DNA of 64,000 nt from positions 6,617,001 through 6,681,000 of the forward strand of contig NZ_CP159289.1 in NCBI RefSeq assembly GCF_040448675.1. The letters are read 5' to 3'. This document shows positions 49,135 to 58,343 of this stretch, piece by piece. The notes under the pieces were generated by a model that worked only from the letters and a program-made list of their open reading frames with translations, was not told the origin of the DNA and made no database searches. The DNA comes from Dyadobacter sp. 676 (GTDB taxonomy: Bacteria; Bacteroidota; Bacteroidia; Cytophagales; Spirosomataceae). Position 1 is the stretch's first letter. Each line of letters starts with the position of its first letter. The position numbers and the translations under genes are program-made.

Positions 49135-50361
49135 TTGAAACTACATAAGGGACTTATTGCCGCCACGGTGGAGGCATTGCAGGACATTTTTATCAGGAAC
49201 CGTCAGGCTGACCGGGTTGTCGAACAACTATTGAAATCCAACAAGAAATGGGGCGCGCGCGACCGGGCATTCATTGCCGGGAATGTGTATGAGATCGTTC
49301 GCTGGTGGAGGCTCGTCAAATACGTCGCCGGGGTGGAAAAGGCCATCGAAAACGAAGATTTCTGGCGGTTGGCAGCCGTTTGGCAAATTATCCGGCCCGT
49401 ACATCTCGAAGGTAACGACGTCCGGGACAGCCTGCCCGAATGGCCGGAATTGGAGGGGATCGACCCGCAAACGGTCAGGCAGCGGTACGAGGAAGGGGCC
49501 CGGACCAGAAAGATAGCACAGTCGGTTCCGGATTGGCTGGATGAAATCGGCGAAGCGGAGCTGGGGAGGCAATGGGCCGACGAACTGGCGGCACTGAATA
49601 ACACAGCGCCCCTGTTTTTGCGCGTCAACTCGTTGAAAACAAACGTCCATGCGCTGCGTGAAGAACTTGGATATGAACTCACAGAAACCGTGGCCGGTGT
49701 TCCGGAAGCGATCATTCTGAAAAAACGGTTGAATGTTTCAGGACTCGAAAGTTTTAAAAACGGCCTTTTCGAGGTGCAGGACGCGGGTTCACAACTAATA
49801 GTTCCCTATCTGGACGTGCAGCCGGGCATGTCGGTGATCGACGCCTGTGCAGGCGCAGGAGGGAAAAGCCTGCATCTGGCCGCATTGCTGGGCAATACCG
49901 GTTCGATCGTGGCAATGGATATCGAACACCACAAATTACAGGAACTCGAACGCCGCGCAGTGCGAAACGGGGTTACCAACCTGCGGACGATGCTCATCAC
50001 TTCGGATAAAATAGTTGAGAAACTTTCCGAAACCGCCGACCGCCTGCTGCTGGATGTCCCCTGTTCGGGACTGGGTGTCCTGCGGCGAAATCCCGACAGT
50101 AAATGGAAGCTTAAACCGGACTTTCTCGACAAGATCAGGAATGTTCAGGCCCACATTCTGGAAAAATATTCAGGAATGGTAAAAAAGGGCGGTAAAATGG
50201 TTTACGCGACGTGCAGCATCCTGCCATCCGAGTCGGAAGACCAGGTGCGAAAATTCCTGCTTCGGCACGGCGCACAGTGGCATTTTATATCCGAGCACCG
50301 TACCTCCGTCGCGCGCGATGGCTTCGACGGCTTCTATATGGCCCTGCTCGAACGAAAATAA
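49135..50361 (+). CDS. RsmB/NOP-family RNA cytosine-5 methyltransferase
   Basis: 408 residues. N-terminal NusB-like helical RNA-binding part (KWGARDRAFIAGNVYEIVRWWR, common in Bacteroidota members) and a C-terminal SAM domain: DACAGAGGKSLHLAALLG, DIEHHKLQELERRA, DVPCSGLGVLRRNPDSKWK and YATCSILPSESEDQV, with the two Cys of m5C enzymes. Target is probably rRNA. The only usable start is TTG at 49135; no ATG occurs upstream in frame before a stop. Confidence 0.93.
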   Translation: MKLHKGLIAATVEALQDIFIRNRQADRVVEQLLKSNKKWGARDRAFIAGNVYEIVRWWRLVKYVAGVEKAIENEDFWRLAAVWQIIRPVHLEGNDVRDSLPEWPELEGIDPQTVRQRYEEGARTRKIAQSVPDWLDEIGEAELGRQWADELAALNNTAPLFLRVNSLKTNVHALREELGYELTETVAGVPEAIILKKRLNVSGLESFKNGLFEVQDAGSQLIVPYLDVQPGMSVIDACAGAGGKSLHLAALLGNTGSIVAMDIEHHKLQELERRAVRNGVTNLRTMLITSDKIVEKLSETADRLLLDVPCSGLGVLRRNPDSKWKLKPDFLDKIRNVQAHILEKYSGMVKKGGKMVYATCSILPSESEDQVRKFLLRHGAQWHFISEHRTSVARDGFDGFYMALLERK

Positions 50362-50364
50362 CGC

Positions 50365-50823
50365 TTACATCCCCTGCCGGATCGAGAAATACCATACCCA
50401 GGCAATCAGGAAGAGCTGCATGGGAATCCTGAACCACAGATAGGCCGGACCTTTGCCGTCATAGGTTGCCTTCTGATAATCGAGACGGTGCATGGCAGCG
50501 TAAACGTTCGCGGGTAAAAGGGCTATGAAGAACAGCACCAGGAAAACTCCCGCCGGATGCCGCATGGCCGGAAAAAGCAGCGCGATTCCGGCGGCGATTT
50601 CCAGCAAACCGGTAATGAAGACCGTCGCTTTTTTGAAGGGAACGAAAGGAGGGATCATCATTCTTATGCCTTGGGGAAATTTGAAATGGCCTAATGCGGT
50701 GAATTGGAGCATAATGCACATGGCAATGTTTCCGCTCAGAATGGTGGCAGGTTCGCCGGAAGCGGCCCAGGTAATGCCCAGGCTCGCCAGAAAACTAACG
50801 ATCAGAACGATAAGTACAGCCAT
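50365..50823 (-). CDS. DoxX-like membrane protein
   Basis: About 152 residues from ATG 50823 (MAVLIVLIVSFL), four predicted helices; the ORF could extend to 50895 but the added residues are less helix-like. Segments such as ALGHFKFPQGIRMMIPPFVPFKKATVFITGLLEIAAGIALLFP and LLPANVYAAMHRL match the DoxX/DoxD family. Some DoxX proteins work in redox or detoxification; no specific role can be given here. Convergent with the RNA methyltransferase, three bases apart. Confidence 0.85.
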   Translation of the reverse strand: MAVLIVLIVSFLASLGITWAASGEPATILSGNIAMCIMLQFTALGHFKFPQGIRMMIPPFVPFKKATVFITGLLEIAAGIALLFPAMRHPAGVFLVLFFIALLPANVYAAMHRLDYQKATYDGKGPAYLWFRIPMQLFLIAWVWYFSIRQGM

Positions 50824-50937
50824 AGTCAATTGATGTAATTGCTTTTGGGAAAGCGGAAAAGCGCCCCGCAAAGTTCCGAAAATGGCCCAGGGCATGGTTT
50901 TTTATTCCTGTATGCATTCATCTTAACAGGCAAAACC

Positions 50938-51174
50938 ATGAACTTAGAAACCGAATATACCGAAGCCGCTCCAACGGCCGTCAAGCCGACGCATCAACCG
51001 CCCGCACCCAGTTATCCCGAAAAGCCGCGCGAAACCGGCCCATTGAACCCGACGCCCGATGTTCCCGGAACGGACGCGCCGGAGGTTAGCACCGGTTCGG
51101 GAGTCAATCTCGACGAGCCCGCACAGGAAACCGACGCGGACGAAGTAGGGGAGATCGAGTCCCAAAATCCTTGA
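50938..51174 (+). CDS. Small acidic proline-rich protein
   Basis: 78 residues from ATG 50938 (MNLETEYTEAAPTAVKPTHQP), rich in Pro, Glu, Asp and Thr with no hydrophobic core or signal, so probably disordered. I do not recognise the family. The frame is open further upstream (50839) but the added stretch looks like random sequence. An A-rich leader (AACAGGCAAAACC) supports the chosen start. Confidence 0.5.
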   Translation: MNLETEYTEAAPTAVKPTHQPPAPSYPEKPRETGPLNPTPDVPGTDAPEVSTGSGVNLDEPAQETDADEVGEIESQNP

Positions 51175-51186
51175 TTGGGGAGTGGG

Positions 51187-51268
51187 CCGCCGTGGGACGA
51201 ATGAGTGAATGAGTGAAAATGACTACTCACGACCATCCCTGACCACACCTGACTACTTCTGACCGCAA
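51187..51268. repeat. Dispersed intergenic repeat, third copy
   Basis: CCGCCGTGGGACG followed by AATGAGTGAATGAGTG (51187-51216) matches the copies near 22046 and 42985. Next, 51229-51268 repeats CTGACTAC/CTGACCAC loosely. It lies between the convergent acidic-protein and ThuA genes. Confidence 0.8.
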
Positions 51269-51290
51269 CCACCAAATTCCGGTTATGCTG

Positions 51291-52124
51291 TTATTTCCCG
51301 CGATTGGCGAGCCAAAGGATCGAATTTATCAGGAACCGGTTTTGCGCATCGTTATCGAAGGTAAGCGACAGTTCCCGGTTGGTTTTGTTTTCATAGTCGA
51401 TGTCGTTGTGGCCCATGTTCATGTATAACATTTTGTACTTTTTGTTGGTCCAGGCAACGGGGTAATAGCCGCTGTGCCAGATTTCGTGCGGTTTCGGCCC
51501 TGTTCCCAGCGGAAAGCTCGCCGGGTCGATCGACAGGAGAATTTGAATATCGGGATTTTGTGTCAAGTCCTTTTCCCAACGGTACCATTCGTTGGGCGAA
51601 GCTTTGAATGTACTGCCGAGGCCCCTGGTTGCGGGGTTTTCCGGAACTTCTACTTTCAGAATGGCCGAAGTCGGCCGCCAGGTGTTGCTCTTGTATTGCC
51701 CCGAGCCCAGGAACTGATCGTGGTACCAGTCCCAATTTTGAGGATATGCGCTGGGAGTCAGGGCGAATGCGGCGAAATGGAAGCCGATCCAGCCACCTCC
51801 GTTTTCCATGTACTTCTGAAATGCAGCGCGTTGCTCGGGCTTTTCCGGCCGTGTATCGAGAAAGAGAACTACCTGGTATCGGGAAAGGAATTCGGTATTG
51901 AGGTTATCCCAATTGCTCGTAGAGTCGTAGGTAAACCCGTTTAGTTTCCCCAGTTCAGGCAAGCGCCGGTTGGCCTCGTGCACAAAGCTGATGTGCGCGC
52001 GGTCGTTTTTTCCGGTAAAGAATGCGATGACTTTGATTTTCTGCTGGCCGCAGCTGCCTACGGGAAGAATAATGCCCCAAAGCAAGGCCACGACGGTTAA
52101 ATATACCCGAGGGTCGTATTTCAT
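51291..52124 (-). CDS. ThuA-domain secreted protein
   Basis: 277 residues with signal peptide (MKYDPRVYLTVVALLWGIILPVGSC, lipobox-like Cys at about 25). The glutamine-amidotransferase-like fold is indicated by IKVIAFFTGKNDRAHISFVHEA, VVLFLDTRPEKPEQRAAFQKYMENGGGWIGFHFAAF, and the C-terminal YYPVAWTNKKYKMLYMNMGHND. ThuA is linked to trehalose and other sugar use; this one is envelope-located. Substrate unknown. Confidence 0.9.
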   Translation of the reverse strand: MKYDPRVYLTVVALLWGIILPVGSCGQQKIKVIAFFTGKNDRAHISFVHEANRRLPELGKLNGFTYDSTSNWDNLNTEFLSRYQVVLFLDTRPEKPEQRAAFQKYMENGGGWIGFHFAAFALTPSAYPQNWDWYHDQFLGSGQYKSNTWRPTSAILKVEVPENPATRGLGSTFKASPNEWYRWEKDLTQNPDIQILLSIDPASFPLGTGPKPHEIWHSGYYPVAWTNKKYKMLYMNMGHNDIDYENKTNRELSLTFDNDAQNRFLINSILWLANRGK

Positions 52125-52208
52125 TTGGCAAAGGGTTAGGTGTCAGGATAAAAGCAGGCCAAATATATACGGTAAAATGCGTATGTGGCACCGGTGCTAA
52201 TTTTAGTT

Positions 52209-52237
52209 TTGAAAACGGCGAATAACCGCTTTATTTG
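52209..52237 (+). promoter_or_regulatory. Probable promoter of tex
   Basis: TTG (52209-52211), 18 bases, then TTTATTTG (52230-52237), close to the Bacteroidota TTG-N19/21-TAnnTTTG pattern, 25 bases before the tex start. Confidence 0.5.
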
Positions 52238-52261
52238 CCGTCTCCAATTTCATTAGCAAGT

Positions 52262-54376
52262 ATGAACTACACCCTTATCGCACAACAAGCCGGCGTCGGC
52301 GAGAGGCAGGCAAAAAATACCATCGCGCTGTTTGAAGAAGGCGCCACGGTTCCTTTTATTTCCCGTTACCGCAAAGAGGCGACAGGCGGGCTCGACGAAG
52401 TCCAGATCGGAAATATTAAAGATGCCTGGCAAAAACAGCAGGAGGTCGAGAAGCGCCGCGAGGCCATTCTCAAAAGCATCGAAGAGCAAGACAAACTCAC
52501 GCCGGAGCTTAAAAAGAAGATTGAAAGCGTTTTTTCGATGACCGAACTGGAAGACCTCTATCTTCCCTATAAACAAAAGCGGAAAACAAGGGCCACGGTG
52601 GCGATCGAAAAAGGGCTGGAACCGCTGGCGAAGCTGATTTTTGAAGGCAAGGAACGTGACCCGGAAGGTAAGGCGGCTACGTTCATTAACGATAAGGTCG
52701 CGGACGTGGGAGAGGCATTACAGGGTGCAAGGGACATTATCGCCGAATGGATCAACGAAAACCAGGAGGCACGCGCCAAGATCCGTTATGTATTTCAGCG
52801 CGGCGCGATCATTACTTCCAGGGTGAAAAAGAAAAAAGAGGAGGAAGGGGCCAAATACCGGGACTATTTCGAATTCTCCGAGCCACTGGCGAAGATCCCT
52901 TCACACCGCTTGCTCGCATTGCGCCGGGGAGAAGAGGAAGGCATTTTGAGCGTCGACATTTCGCCGGACGAGGATGTTGCGCTCGAAGCGCTCGACCGGT
53001 TGTTTATGTATGGTACGGAGGCTTGTAAAGACCAGCTAGAAATTGCGATTGCTGATAGCTACAAAAGACTGCTGAAACCATCCATTGAGACCGAATTTGC
53101 GAATTTGTCCAAGGAAAAGGCGGATGTGGCTGCGATCCAGGTGTTTACGGAAAACCTCCGCCAACTTTTACTGGCGTCGCCGCTTGGCCAGAAAACCGTC
53201 CTGGCTATCGACCCGGGTTACAGAACGGGCTGCAAGGTCGTCGTACTCGACGGCCAGGGCAATCTTGTAACCGATCATGTCATTTATCCATTTGACAAAC
53301 CCGCAGACGCTGCGGCCCGCCTCACCGACCTGATACGTAAATTTAAGGTGGAGGCAATTGCGGTGGGAAATGGCACCGCTGGCCGCGAGACGGAGGATTT
53401 CGTGAAGAAATTGCTCGATAGTACCGGACAGTCGGCGATTGGCCTGTTTATGGTAAGCGAGCAGGGAGCGTCGATTTATTCGGCTTCGGAAGTTGCGCGC
53501 GAGGAGTTTCCCGACAAGGACGTTACCGTTCGCGGGTCCGTATCGATCGGGCGCAGGTTGATGGACCCGCTTGCGGAACTGGTGAAAATCGACCCGAAGT
53601 CGATCGGTGTGGGGCAATATCAGCACGATGTGGACCAGAATTCATTGCGAAATGCTTTGGATGTAGTCGTAGAAAGCTGCGTAAATTCCGTAGGCGTAAA
53701 TCTCAACACGTCGAGCAAGCACTTATTGCGGTATGTTTCCGGCCTCGGACCCGCTTTAGCGCAAAATATCGTGGATTTTCGCGCTAAAAACGGAAACTTC
53801 AAATCGAGGCAGCAATTATTGAAAGTTCCCCGTCTGGGAGCGAAAGCATTTGAGCAGGCGGCGGGTTTCCTGCGTATAGAAAATGGAATCAACCCATTGG
53901 ATAACAGCGCGGTACACCCAGAGCGTTATGAATTGGTAGAACAAATGGCTAGGGATGCGGGTGCTACGGTGAAGGATTTGATGCAAAAACCGGAGCTGCG
54001 CCGCCAGATCAGGATAGAGAAGTACGTTTCGGAAACGGTCGGTTTGCCGACGTTGCGGGATATCCTGGCCGAGCTGGAAAAGCCCTCGCGTGACCCGCGC
54101 GCGGAGATGAAGAAGTTCGAGTTCGACAGTTCGGTCCGTAAGCCGGAAGACCTCAAAGTCGGGATGATTCTCCCGGGCATTGTTACCAACATCACGGCGT
54201 TCGGCGCGTTTGTCGATGTCGGCGTGAAGCAGGACGGCCTCGTACACGTTTCACAAATGGCCGGCAAATTTGTGAAAGATCCGAACGAGATCGTAAAGCT
54301 TCAACAGCACGTCACCGTTAAAGTAACGGAAGTGGACCTTTCTAGGAAGCGGATCGCGTTATCGATGAAACTTTAA
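52262..54376 (+). CDS. tex: Tex, S1-domain RNA-binding transcription accessory protein
   Basis: 704 residues from ATG 52262. N-terminal helical Tex domain (ATVPFISRYRKEATGGLDEVQIG), YqgF/RNase H-like domain (VLAIDPGYRTGCKVVVLD), helix-hairpin-helix region (GVNLNTSSKHLLRYVSGLGPALAQNIVDFR), and C-terminal S1 domain (GMILPGIVTNITAFGAFVDVGVKQDGLVHVSQM). Binds nucleic acids and affects transcription. Strong terminator follows. Confidence 0.96.
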   Translation: MNYTLIAQQAGVGERQAKNTIALFEEGATVPFISRYRKEATGGLDEVQIGNIKDAWQKQQEVEKRREAILKSIEEQDKLTPELKKKIESVFSMTELEDLYLPYKQKRKTRATVAIEKGLEPLAKLIFEGKERDPEGKAATFINDKVADVGEALQGARDIIAEWINENQEARAKIRYVFQRGAIITSRVKKKKEEEGAKYRDYFEFSEPLAKIPSHRLLALRRGEEEGILSVDISPDEDVALEALDRLFMYGTEACKDQLEIAIADSYKRLLKPSIETEFANLSKEKADVAAIQVFTENLRQLLLASPLGQKTVLAIDPGYRTGCKVVVLDGQGNLVTDHVIYPFDKPADAAARLTDLIRKFKVEAIAVGNGTAGRETEDFVKKLLDSTGQSAIGLFMVSEQGASIYSASEVAREEFPDKDVTVRGSVSIGRRLMDPLAELVKIDPKSIGVGQYQHDVDQNSLRNALDVVVESCVNSVGVNLNTSSKHLLRYVSGLGPALAQNIVDFRAKNGNFKSRQQLLKVPRLGAKAFEQAAGFLRIENGINPLDNSAVHPERYELVEQMARDAGATVKDLMQKPELRRQIRIEKYVSETVGLPTLRDILAELEKPSRDPRAEMKKFEFDSSVRKPEDLKVGMILPGIVTNITAFGAFVDVGVKQDGLVHVSQMAGKFVKDPNEIVKLQQHVTVKVTEVDLSRKRIALSMKL

Positions 54377-54383
54377 AAAGTAC

Positions 54384-54414
54384 AAAACCCGCCAGGCGAT
54401 CACCGGCGGGTTTT
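54384..54414. terminator. Bidirectional terminator after tex
   Basis: AAAACCCGCC (54384-54393) and exact complement GGCGGGTTTT (54405-54414), 11-base loop, with A/T ends on both sides. Placed between convergent tex and the SRPBCC gene. Confidence 0.9.
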
Positions 54415-54432
54415 ATGTTATTTGAGCGCCCA

Positions 54433-54879
54433 TTATAATACGTGCAGCCGTTCTTCCTCCACAACCTTTTTCAGTTCGTGCAGCACTTTCATCCAGTTCG
54501 CTTCTGCCTTCACCACCGCTTCGTCGTCTTCCAGGTTATCCTGCGTAACGACGAGCGTCGTGTTGTCGTGATATTCCGACAAGTGGTAAGTCACATGCGT
54601 ATAATTGTCCTCAAAATCCTCGGTACCCGACAACGGGCTCCAGAACGAATAGCTGAGCTCCCGCTCGGGGCTGATCCGCAGGATTTCGCCTTTATCGACA
54701 TAATGCTGGCCCTGCCAGACGCCCTCGAAGGTGATCGGGCTGCCGATCTCAAAATCCGAGCGCATTTCGGTTCCATGGAAATACTTCTTGACGAGTTCGG
54801 GATCTACCAATGCCTTCCACACCGCAGAAGGGCTTGCATGGATAGAAATGGTTGTGGTTGCAAGCTGTTTTCTGTTCAT
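54433..54879 (-). CDS. SRPBCC family protein
   Basis: 148 residues. START-like domain: TTTISIHASPSAVWKALVDPELVKKYFHGTEMRSDFEIGSPITFEGVWQGQHYVDKGEIL, SYSFWSPLSGTED, and the C-terminal helix EANWMKVLHELKKVVEEE. Ligand unknown. Convergent with tex. Confidence 0.88.
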   Translation of the reverse strand: MNRKQLATTTISIHASPSAVWKALVDPELVKKYFHGTEMRSDFEIGSPITFEGVWQGQHYVDKGEILRISPERELSYSFWSPLSGTEDFEDNYTHVTYHLSEYHDNTTLVVTQDNLEDDEAVVKAEANWMKVLHELKKVVEEERLHVL

Positions 54880-55115
54880 GTTATTCGATGTTAAGTACTG
54901 TGAATGAATGCTGAGAAAACTATGCCAGATAGCCGCGGGGGAACTGGCTTAACCTGGTTAACGCATATCGATTCAAACGAGTTGATGCATGCGGGCCAAA
55001 TTTTCGGAAGATTGTATGACGTCCCGTTCGTCTTTTGGGGAACACAGCAGGTCGGATGATCGGGAACCGGAAGTAGAAGCGATTTTTACCTGTCGGGGGA
55101 AAGCAATGCGGGAAT

Positions 55116-56438
55116 TCAGAAGTTGTATTGAACGCGTGCCGTGAAAACGTCATCGGATACATCGCTTTCGTAACCGGCCAACGCGGATTTCTCGTTGCGC
55201 ACGAACTCGTAATAGAACACGAATTTTAATGACTCGTTGGCCGTATATACATAGCCCATTCCCAGGGTGTTATAGCGAAGGTCGGCTTTGCTAAAACCTT
55301 TGTCGGCCGAAATCTGCCCGCCCGAAACCCTGGTGTTGGGGTCGTACCAGTCGTATTTCATAACAAATTGATGGTCCTGGCTTCCAAGATGTTGCAGGAA
55401 ATAGAAATAGGCGCCGTCGAAATTCCGGGTATATAGCGGGTCTTTCAGTCCATTAGTCACGGGATAAACTCCCGGGGTCTCGCTCGTGCCGAATGTGGCC
55501 GTTTGTTGCCCTTTAATGTATTCGGCGCGGAATTCGGTCTCGCCTTTATGGTTGGGGAACGAGAGCTGGAAATCGGCACCGGCGTAATTGCGGGGCCTTA
55601 GCTTGTGCAGGTTTGCGGCCGAGGAGTCGCGTACGGCGTAATATTCGTTGCCTCGCCGGCCCGTTTTGTACAGGACATCGCCCTGGCTCACGATCCCACC
55701 GGCATAACCCGATACTGCTGCCGATAATGTGGCATTCCCCAATGCGCGGATTTTCGTCGGTTTAAGGCTGATGCGGCTGATCACGTCTTTGTGGCTGTCG
55801 TAATCCATCGGTCCCGACATGCCCTGACCGTTGAAAACCCCCAGGTCGAATTTCAGTTTCCGGTGCCATTCCTGCGTTTTACGGCTGGTAACGGTAAGCA
55901 TTACACCGATATCGCGCTCGGTGCGCATCAGTATCTGCGACATGCGCCCGCGCTCGGGTGTTTCGCGGTTGGCCGACGACAGGTTGACCTCGTGCCCGAA
56001 CGGCCGCGCGAACATTCCGGTCGTCAATGCGAAAATCTTGAATTTGTTCTCGTAGAAACGCCCCCAAAAGTCGCGGATCGCCACACCGCGTTCGGTGCCG
56101 TCAAACTGGAACACGAAATAGGACGTTGGGTCGTTGTTCTTGTTCAGGTGCGCATAGTCTACGCGCAAGCGCCCGCGCCGGAGCATGAAGCGGTTGTTCG
56201 AAAGACCGGAGAAATTTCCCCCTGCATAGGTTTCGGCCCCCTCTTTGGAAATTATCTGAAACTGTGGTTGAATATAGCCGCTGATTCTCACGCGGTTATA
56301 TCGTTCGTAAATTGAGAGCATACCCTTACCCATCTGGTTTGTGGTGTCCACAAGGTCCATAAGGAAGCGCTGGGCAAAAAGGTTTGAATGGCTTAAAAGT
56401 ATAAAAAGTAGTAATAGGCCGGCAACACGGAACTTCAT
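55116..56438 (-). CDS. Porin (phosphate-selective porin O/P-like)
   Basis: 440 residues with signal peptide MKFRVAGLLLLFILLSHSNLFAQ. Beta-barrel strands are visible throughout (FMLRRGRLRVDYAHLNK, YFVFQFDGTERGVAIRDFWGRFYENKFKIFALTTGMFARPFGHEVNLSS, and C-terminal VFTARVQYNF ending in an aromatic residue). It belongs to the Porin_O_P type by the RRGR and SRETPERGR-like stretches; actual ion or solute is not known. No partner genes are evident. Confidence 0.87.
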   Translation of the reverse strand: MKFRVAGLLLLFILLSHSNLFAQRFLMDLVDTTNQMGKGMLSIYERYNRVRISGYIQPQFQIISKEGAETYAGGNFSGLSNNRFMLRRGRLRVDYAHLNKNNDPTSYFVFQFDGTERGVAIRDFWGRFYENKFKIFALTTGMFARPFGHEVNLSSANRETPERGRMSQILMRTERDIGVMLTVTSRKTQEWHRKLKFDLGVFNGQGMSGPMDYDSHKDVISRISLKPTKIRALGNATLSAAVSGYAGGIVSQGDVLYKTGRRGNEYYAVRDSSAANLHKLRPRNYAGADFQLSFPNHKGETEFRAEYIKGQQTATFGTSETPGVYPVTNGLKDPLYTRNFDGAYFYFLQHLGSQDHQFVMKYDWYDPNTRVSGGQISADKGFSKADLRYNTLGMGYVYTANESLKFVFYYEFVRNEKSALAGYESDVSDDVFTARVQYNF

Positions 56439-56481
56439 CAGACTAAATAATTGGTGGCTGCAAAATGAGGTACAAAGAACC

Positions 56482-57126
56482 TTATTTTCCCTTAATTATT
56501 TGAGTCAGGCGCGACAGTTTTTCTTCCCAATACGCTTTCATCTCTTCCCGATCGGTGGCATCCGGCAGTTTTTCCTGATGAAAACTGATTACGCTCTTGC
56601 CGGCATGCTTGCTTCTGCTGCCCGTTACGCGCACCTGCAATGTGGAGCTGCCGCGCCAGTTTTCCGGCTTCCAGGCCATCCTTAAATGGGAACCCGGTTC
56701 CAGCACCGTAATGGTACCCGTGATCCCGTCCTTTGTCCGAAAAGTTTGGCCCCGGGCTATTTTTCCTTCGGCGAGGTTACCGAGCCAGACTGCCAGCCCT
56801 GCTCCGGAGGTGATCATTTCCCAGGCTTTTGCCGCCGGCACCGGAACCGTCTTTGTAACCCCGACTTCGTATCCGGACGAAAGCTCTCCCAATGCACGCA
56901 GCCCCCGGGCCTCGCGGTATCCCGAAGCGATTTTCTGGCGGTACCACGCGCTTTCCACCTGGTCCGCCAGGATGGCGACGATCTGTTTGTGCTCTTTTGT
57001 GGTGGCTTCGTGGCTGTCGAGCCAGTCAATCCATTCGGTCCAATCACGCCCTGTTTTCAGTTTCAATGTCTTCGACGGCAGCTTGGCAAGCTGGTCTGTT
57101 GATGATAATACGACGCCGTTCACCAT
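56482..57126 (-). CDS. DUF4287 domain fused to an SRPBCC domain
   Basis: 214 residues. The first 70 match DUF4287 (TGRDWTEWIDWLDSHEATTKEHKQIVAILADQVESAWYRQKIASGYREARGLR). The rest is a START-like SRPBCC domain (VGVTKTVPVPAAKAWEMITSGAGLAVWLGNL, GSHLRMAWKPENWRGSSTLQVRV). Its neighbour 54433 is a separate SRPBCC gene. Function unknown. Confidence 0.85.
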   Translation of the reverse strand: MVNGVVLSSTDQLAKLPSKTLKLKTGRDWTEWIDWLDSHEATTKEHKQIVAILADQVESAWYRQKIASGYREARGLRALGELSSGYEVGVTKTVPVPAAKAWEMITSGAGLAVWLGNLAEGKIARGQTFRTKDGITGTITVLEPGSHLRMAWKPENWRGSSTLQVRVTGSRSKHAGKSVISFHQEKLPDATDREEMKAYWEEKLSRLTQIIKGK

Positions 57127-57240
57127 GTCTTTTACGGTTTTTGGCCGTAAAGTTAGAGAAAAACCAATGCCAGGGCGATGGCGGGGGCCGGCAAATTATA
57201 CAGGGGGAAATGTGGGAGTGTCAGAAGTGCATCAGGTTTA

Positions 57241-57600
57241 TTAAAAGGTAACCTATTGATAATGAGGTGAACGAATTTGATATGTTTTATACTAATTAAA
57301 TGTATTATTAATAAACAGTTTAATATAAATAAGATTAAAAAAGTAACATAAATATAAAAAGTATTGTATTATCGAAAAGTATTGGCCTAACTGCCTGCAT
57401 GTACCCGTGTGAAATGGAAGGCCCATTCATTATGTACTAAAAACTTGAAAAGTATGATACATACAAATCTTATTAAAAGTATCATACTTTTCACTTTATA
57501 TTATCCTTTCGAAATGTAATTATAAGTATCATAGTGTTAATACTTATAATACATTTGATAATGTTAATTAAGTACTTTACTTATGTTTTTTATCATTACA
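57241..57600. repeat. AT-rich island with AAAAGTAT repeats and a perfect palindrome
   Basis: About 360 AT-rich bases with many AAAAGTAT/AAAAAGTAT units, including AAAAGTAT-C-ATACTTTT (57475-57491), a perfect eight-base inverted repeat with a one-base centre. No coding frame. It is downstream of the oxidoreductase gene, so hairpins here may end its transcript; it also lies upstream of the DUF4287 gene and may contain its promoter. Confidence 0.7.
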
Positions 57601-57623
57601 TAAAATATGAATAAGAAGTATTA

Positions 57624-58277
57624 TCAGTAAGCAGCGGTAAACCGTTTTTTGATAAAGTTGCCTTGTTCGATTTCGTCCACGATAGCGACGGCTGTGTCCT
57701 GTACAGAAAGCCGGCTGTGGTGGTTCTCGTCAAATACCGGTGTATCGAGAGAAGTCCGGTAACGTCCTGTGCGCTCGCCCGGGTGTGCAGGCGACATCTC
57801 AATGGCCGGACTTAGGAAAGTCCAATCCAGCTCCGACTCGGTCTTGAGAAAGTTCAGGTAGTCGCGCGCCGCAGTGGCGCCTGCTTTATACGCTTCGGGG
57901 AAATTCGGGCTGTCGACCAGTTGCAAGCCGGGTTTGATTTCCAGACTGCCCGCGCCGCCTACGGTAAGGAAACGCTTGACGCCCGCCTGCTTCACACCTG
58001 CTTGAATGGCTTTCGCGCCCGTGAGGAAATCGTTGTAAATGTTCGGGTTTGTCCAGCCGGCGTTGAAAGTGCTGATTACCGCATCATGGCCCGCTACGGC
58101 CGCAGCTACCTCGTCGGCATTGGCCACATTAGCGGCTACTGCCGTCACCAGCCCACTGCCGGTGTCGATTTTATCGGTGTTACGGGCGATAGCCGTTACC
58201 TGATGCCCGCGTGAAACGAGTTCCGCCAAAACATGGGCGCCCACAAAACCGGTAGCGCCGATCAATGCAATTTTCAT
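57624..58277 (-). CDS. NAD(P)H-binding oxidoreductase (YwnB-like)
   Basis: 217 residues, Rossmann protein with GATGFVGAHVLAELVSRGHQVTAIARN (N-terminal GxxGxxG) and GGAGSLEIKPG. Similar to the NAD(P)H-binding proteins paired with Rrf2-type regulators (B. subtilis ywnA-ywnB is the family precedent I recall). It lies directly downstream of the Rrf2 gene, with a 25-base operator-like site in the gap. Confidence 0.85.
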   Translation of the reverse strand: MKIALIGATGFVGAHVLAELVSRGHQVTAIARNTDKIDTGSGLVTAVAANVANADEVAAAVAGHDAVISTFNAGWTNPNIYNDFLTGAKAIQAGVKQAGVKRFLTVGGAGSLEIKPGLQLVDSPNFPEAYKAGATAARDYLNFLKTESELDWTFLSPAIEMSPAHPGERTGRYRTSLDTPVFDENHHSRLSVQDTAVAIVDEIEQGNFIKKRFTAAY

Positions 58278-58308
58278 AAGTGCTTGTTTTTGAAATAAAT
58301 AATCCTGT

Positions 58309-58333
58309 TACTGAAATATAAAATGTTACAGTT
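58309..58333. promoter_or_regulatory. Operator-like site before the oxidoreductase gene
   Basis: TACTG...ATGTTACAGT over 25 bases, matching the site at 58754-58778 (read in reverse) at 21 of 25 positions. Sits in the 66-base gap between the Rrf2 stop and the oxidoreductase start. Confidence 0.65.
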
Positions 58334-58343
58334 TTGCAAAAAA

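Noticed and set aside
54949..54961. TTAACC/GGTTAA mini-palindrome upstream of the SRPBCC gene
   Set aside because: Short and single; no promoter element around it supports an operator.
54920..55162. 80-residue minus-strand frame between the SRPBCC gene and the porin
   Set aside because: Overlaps the end of the porin gene and shows no signal, domain or start context.
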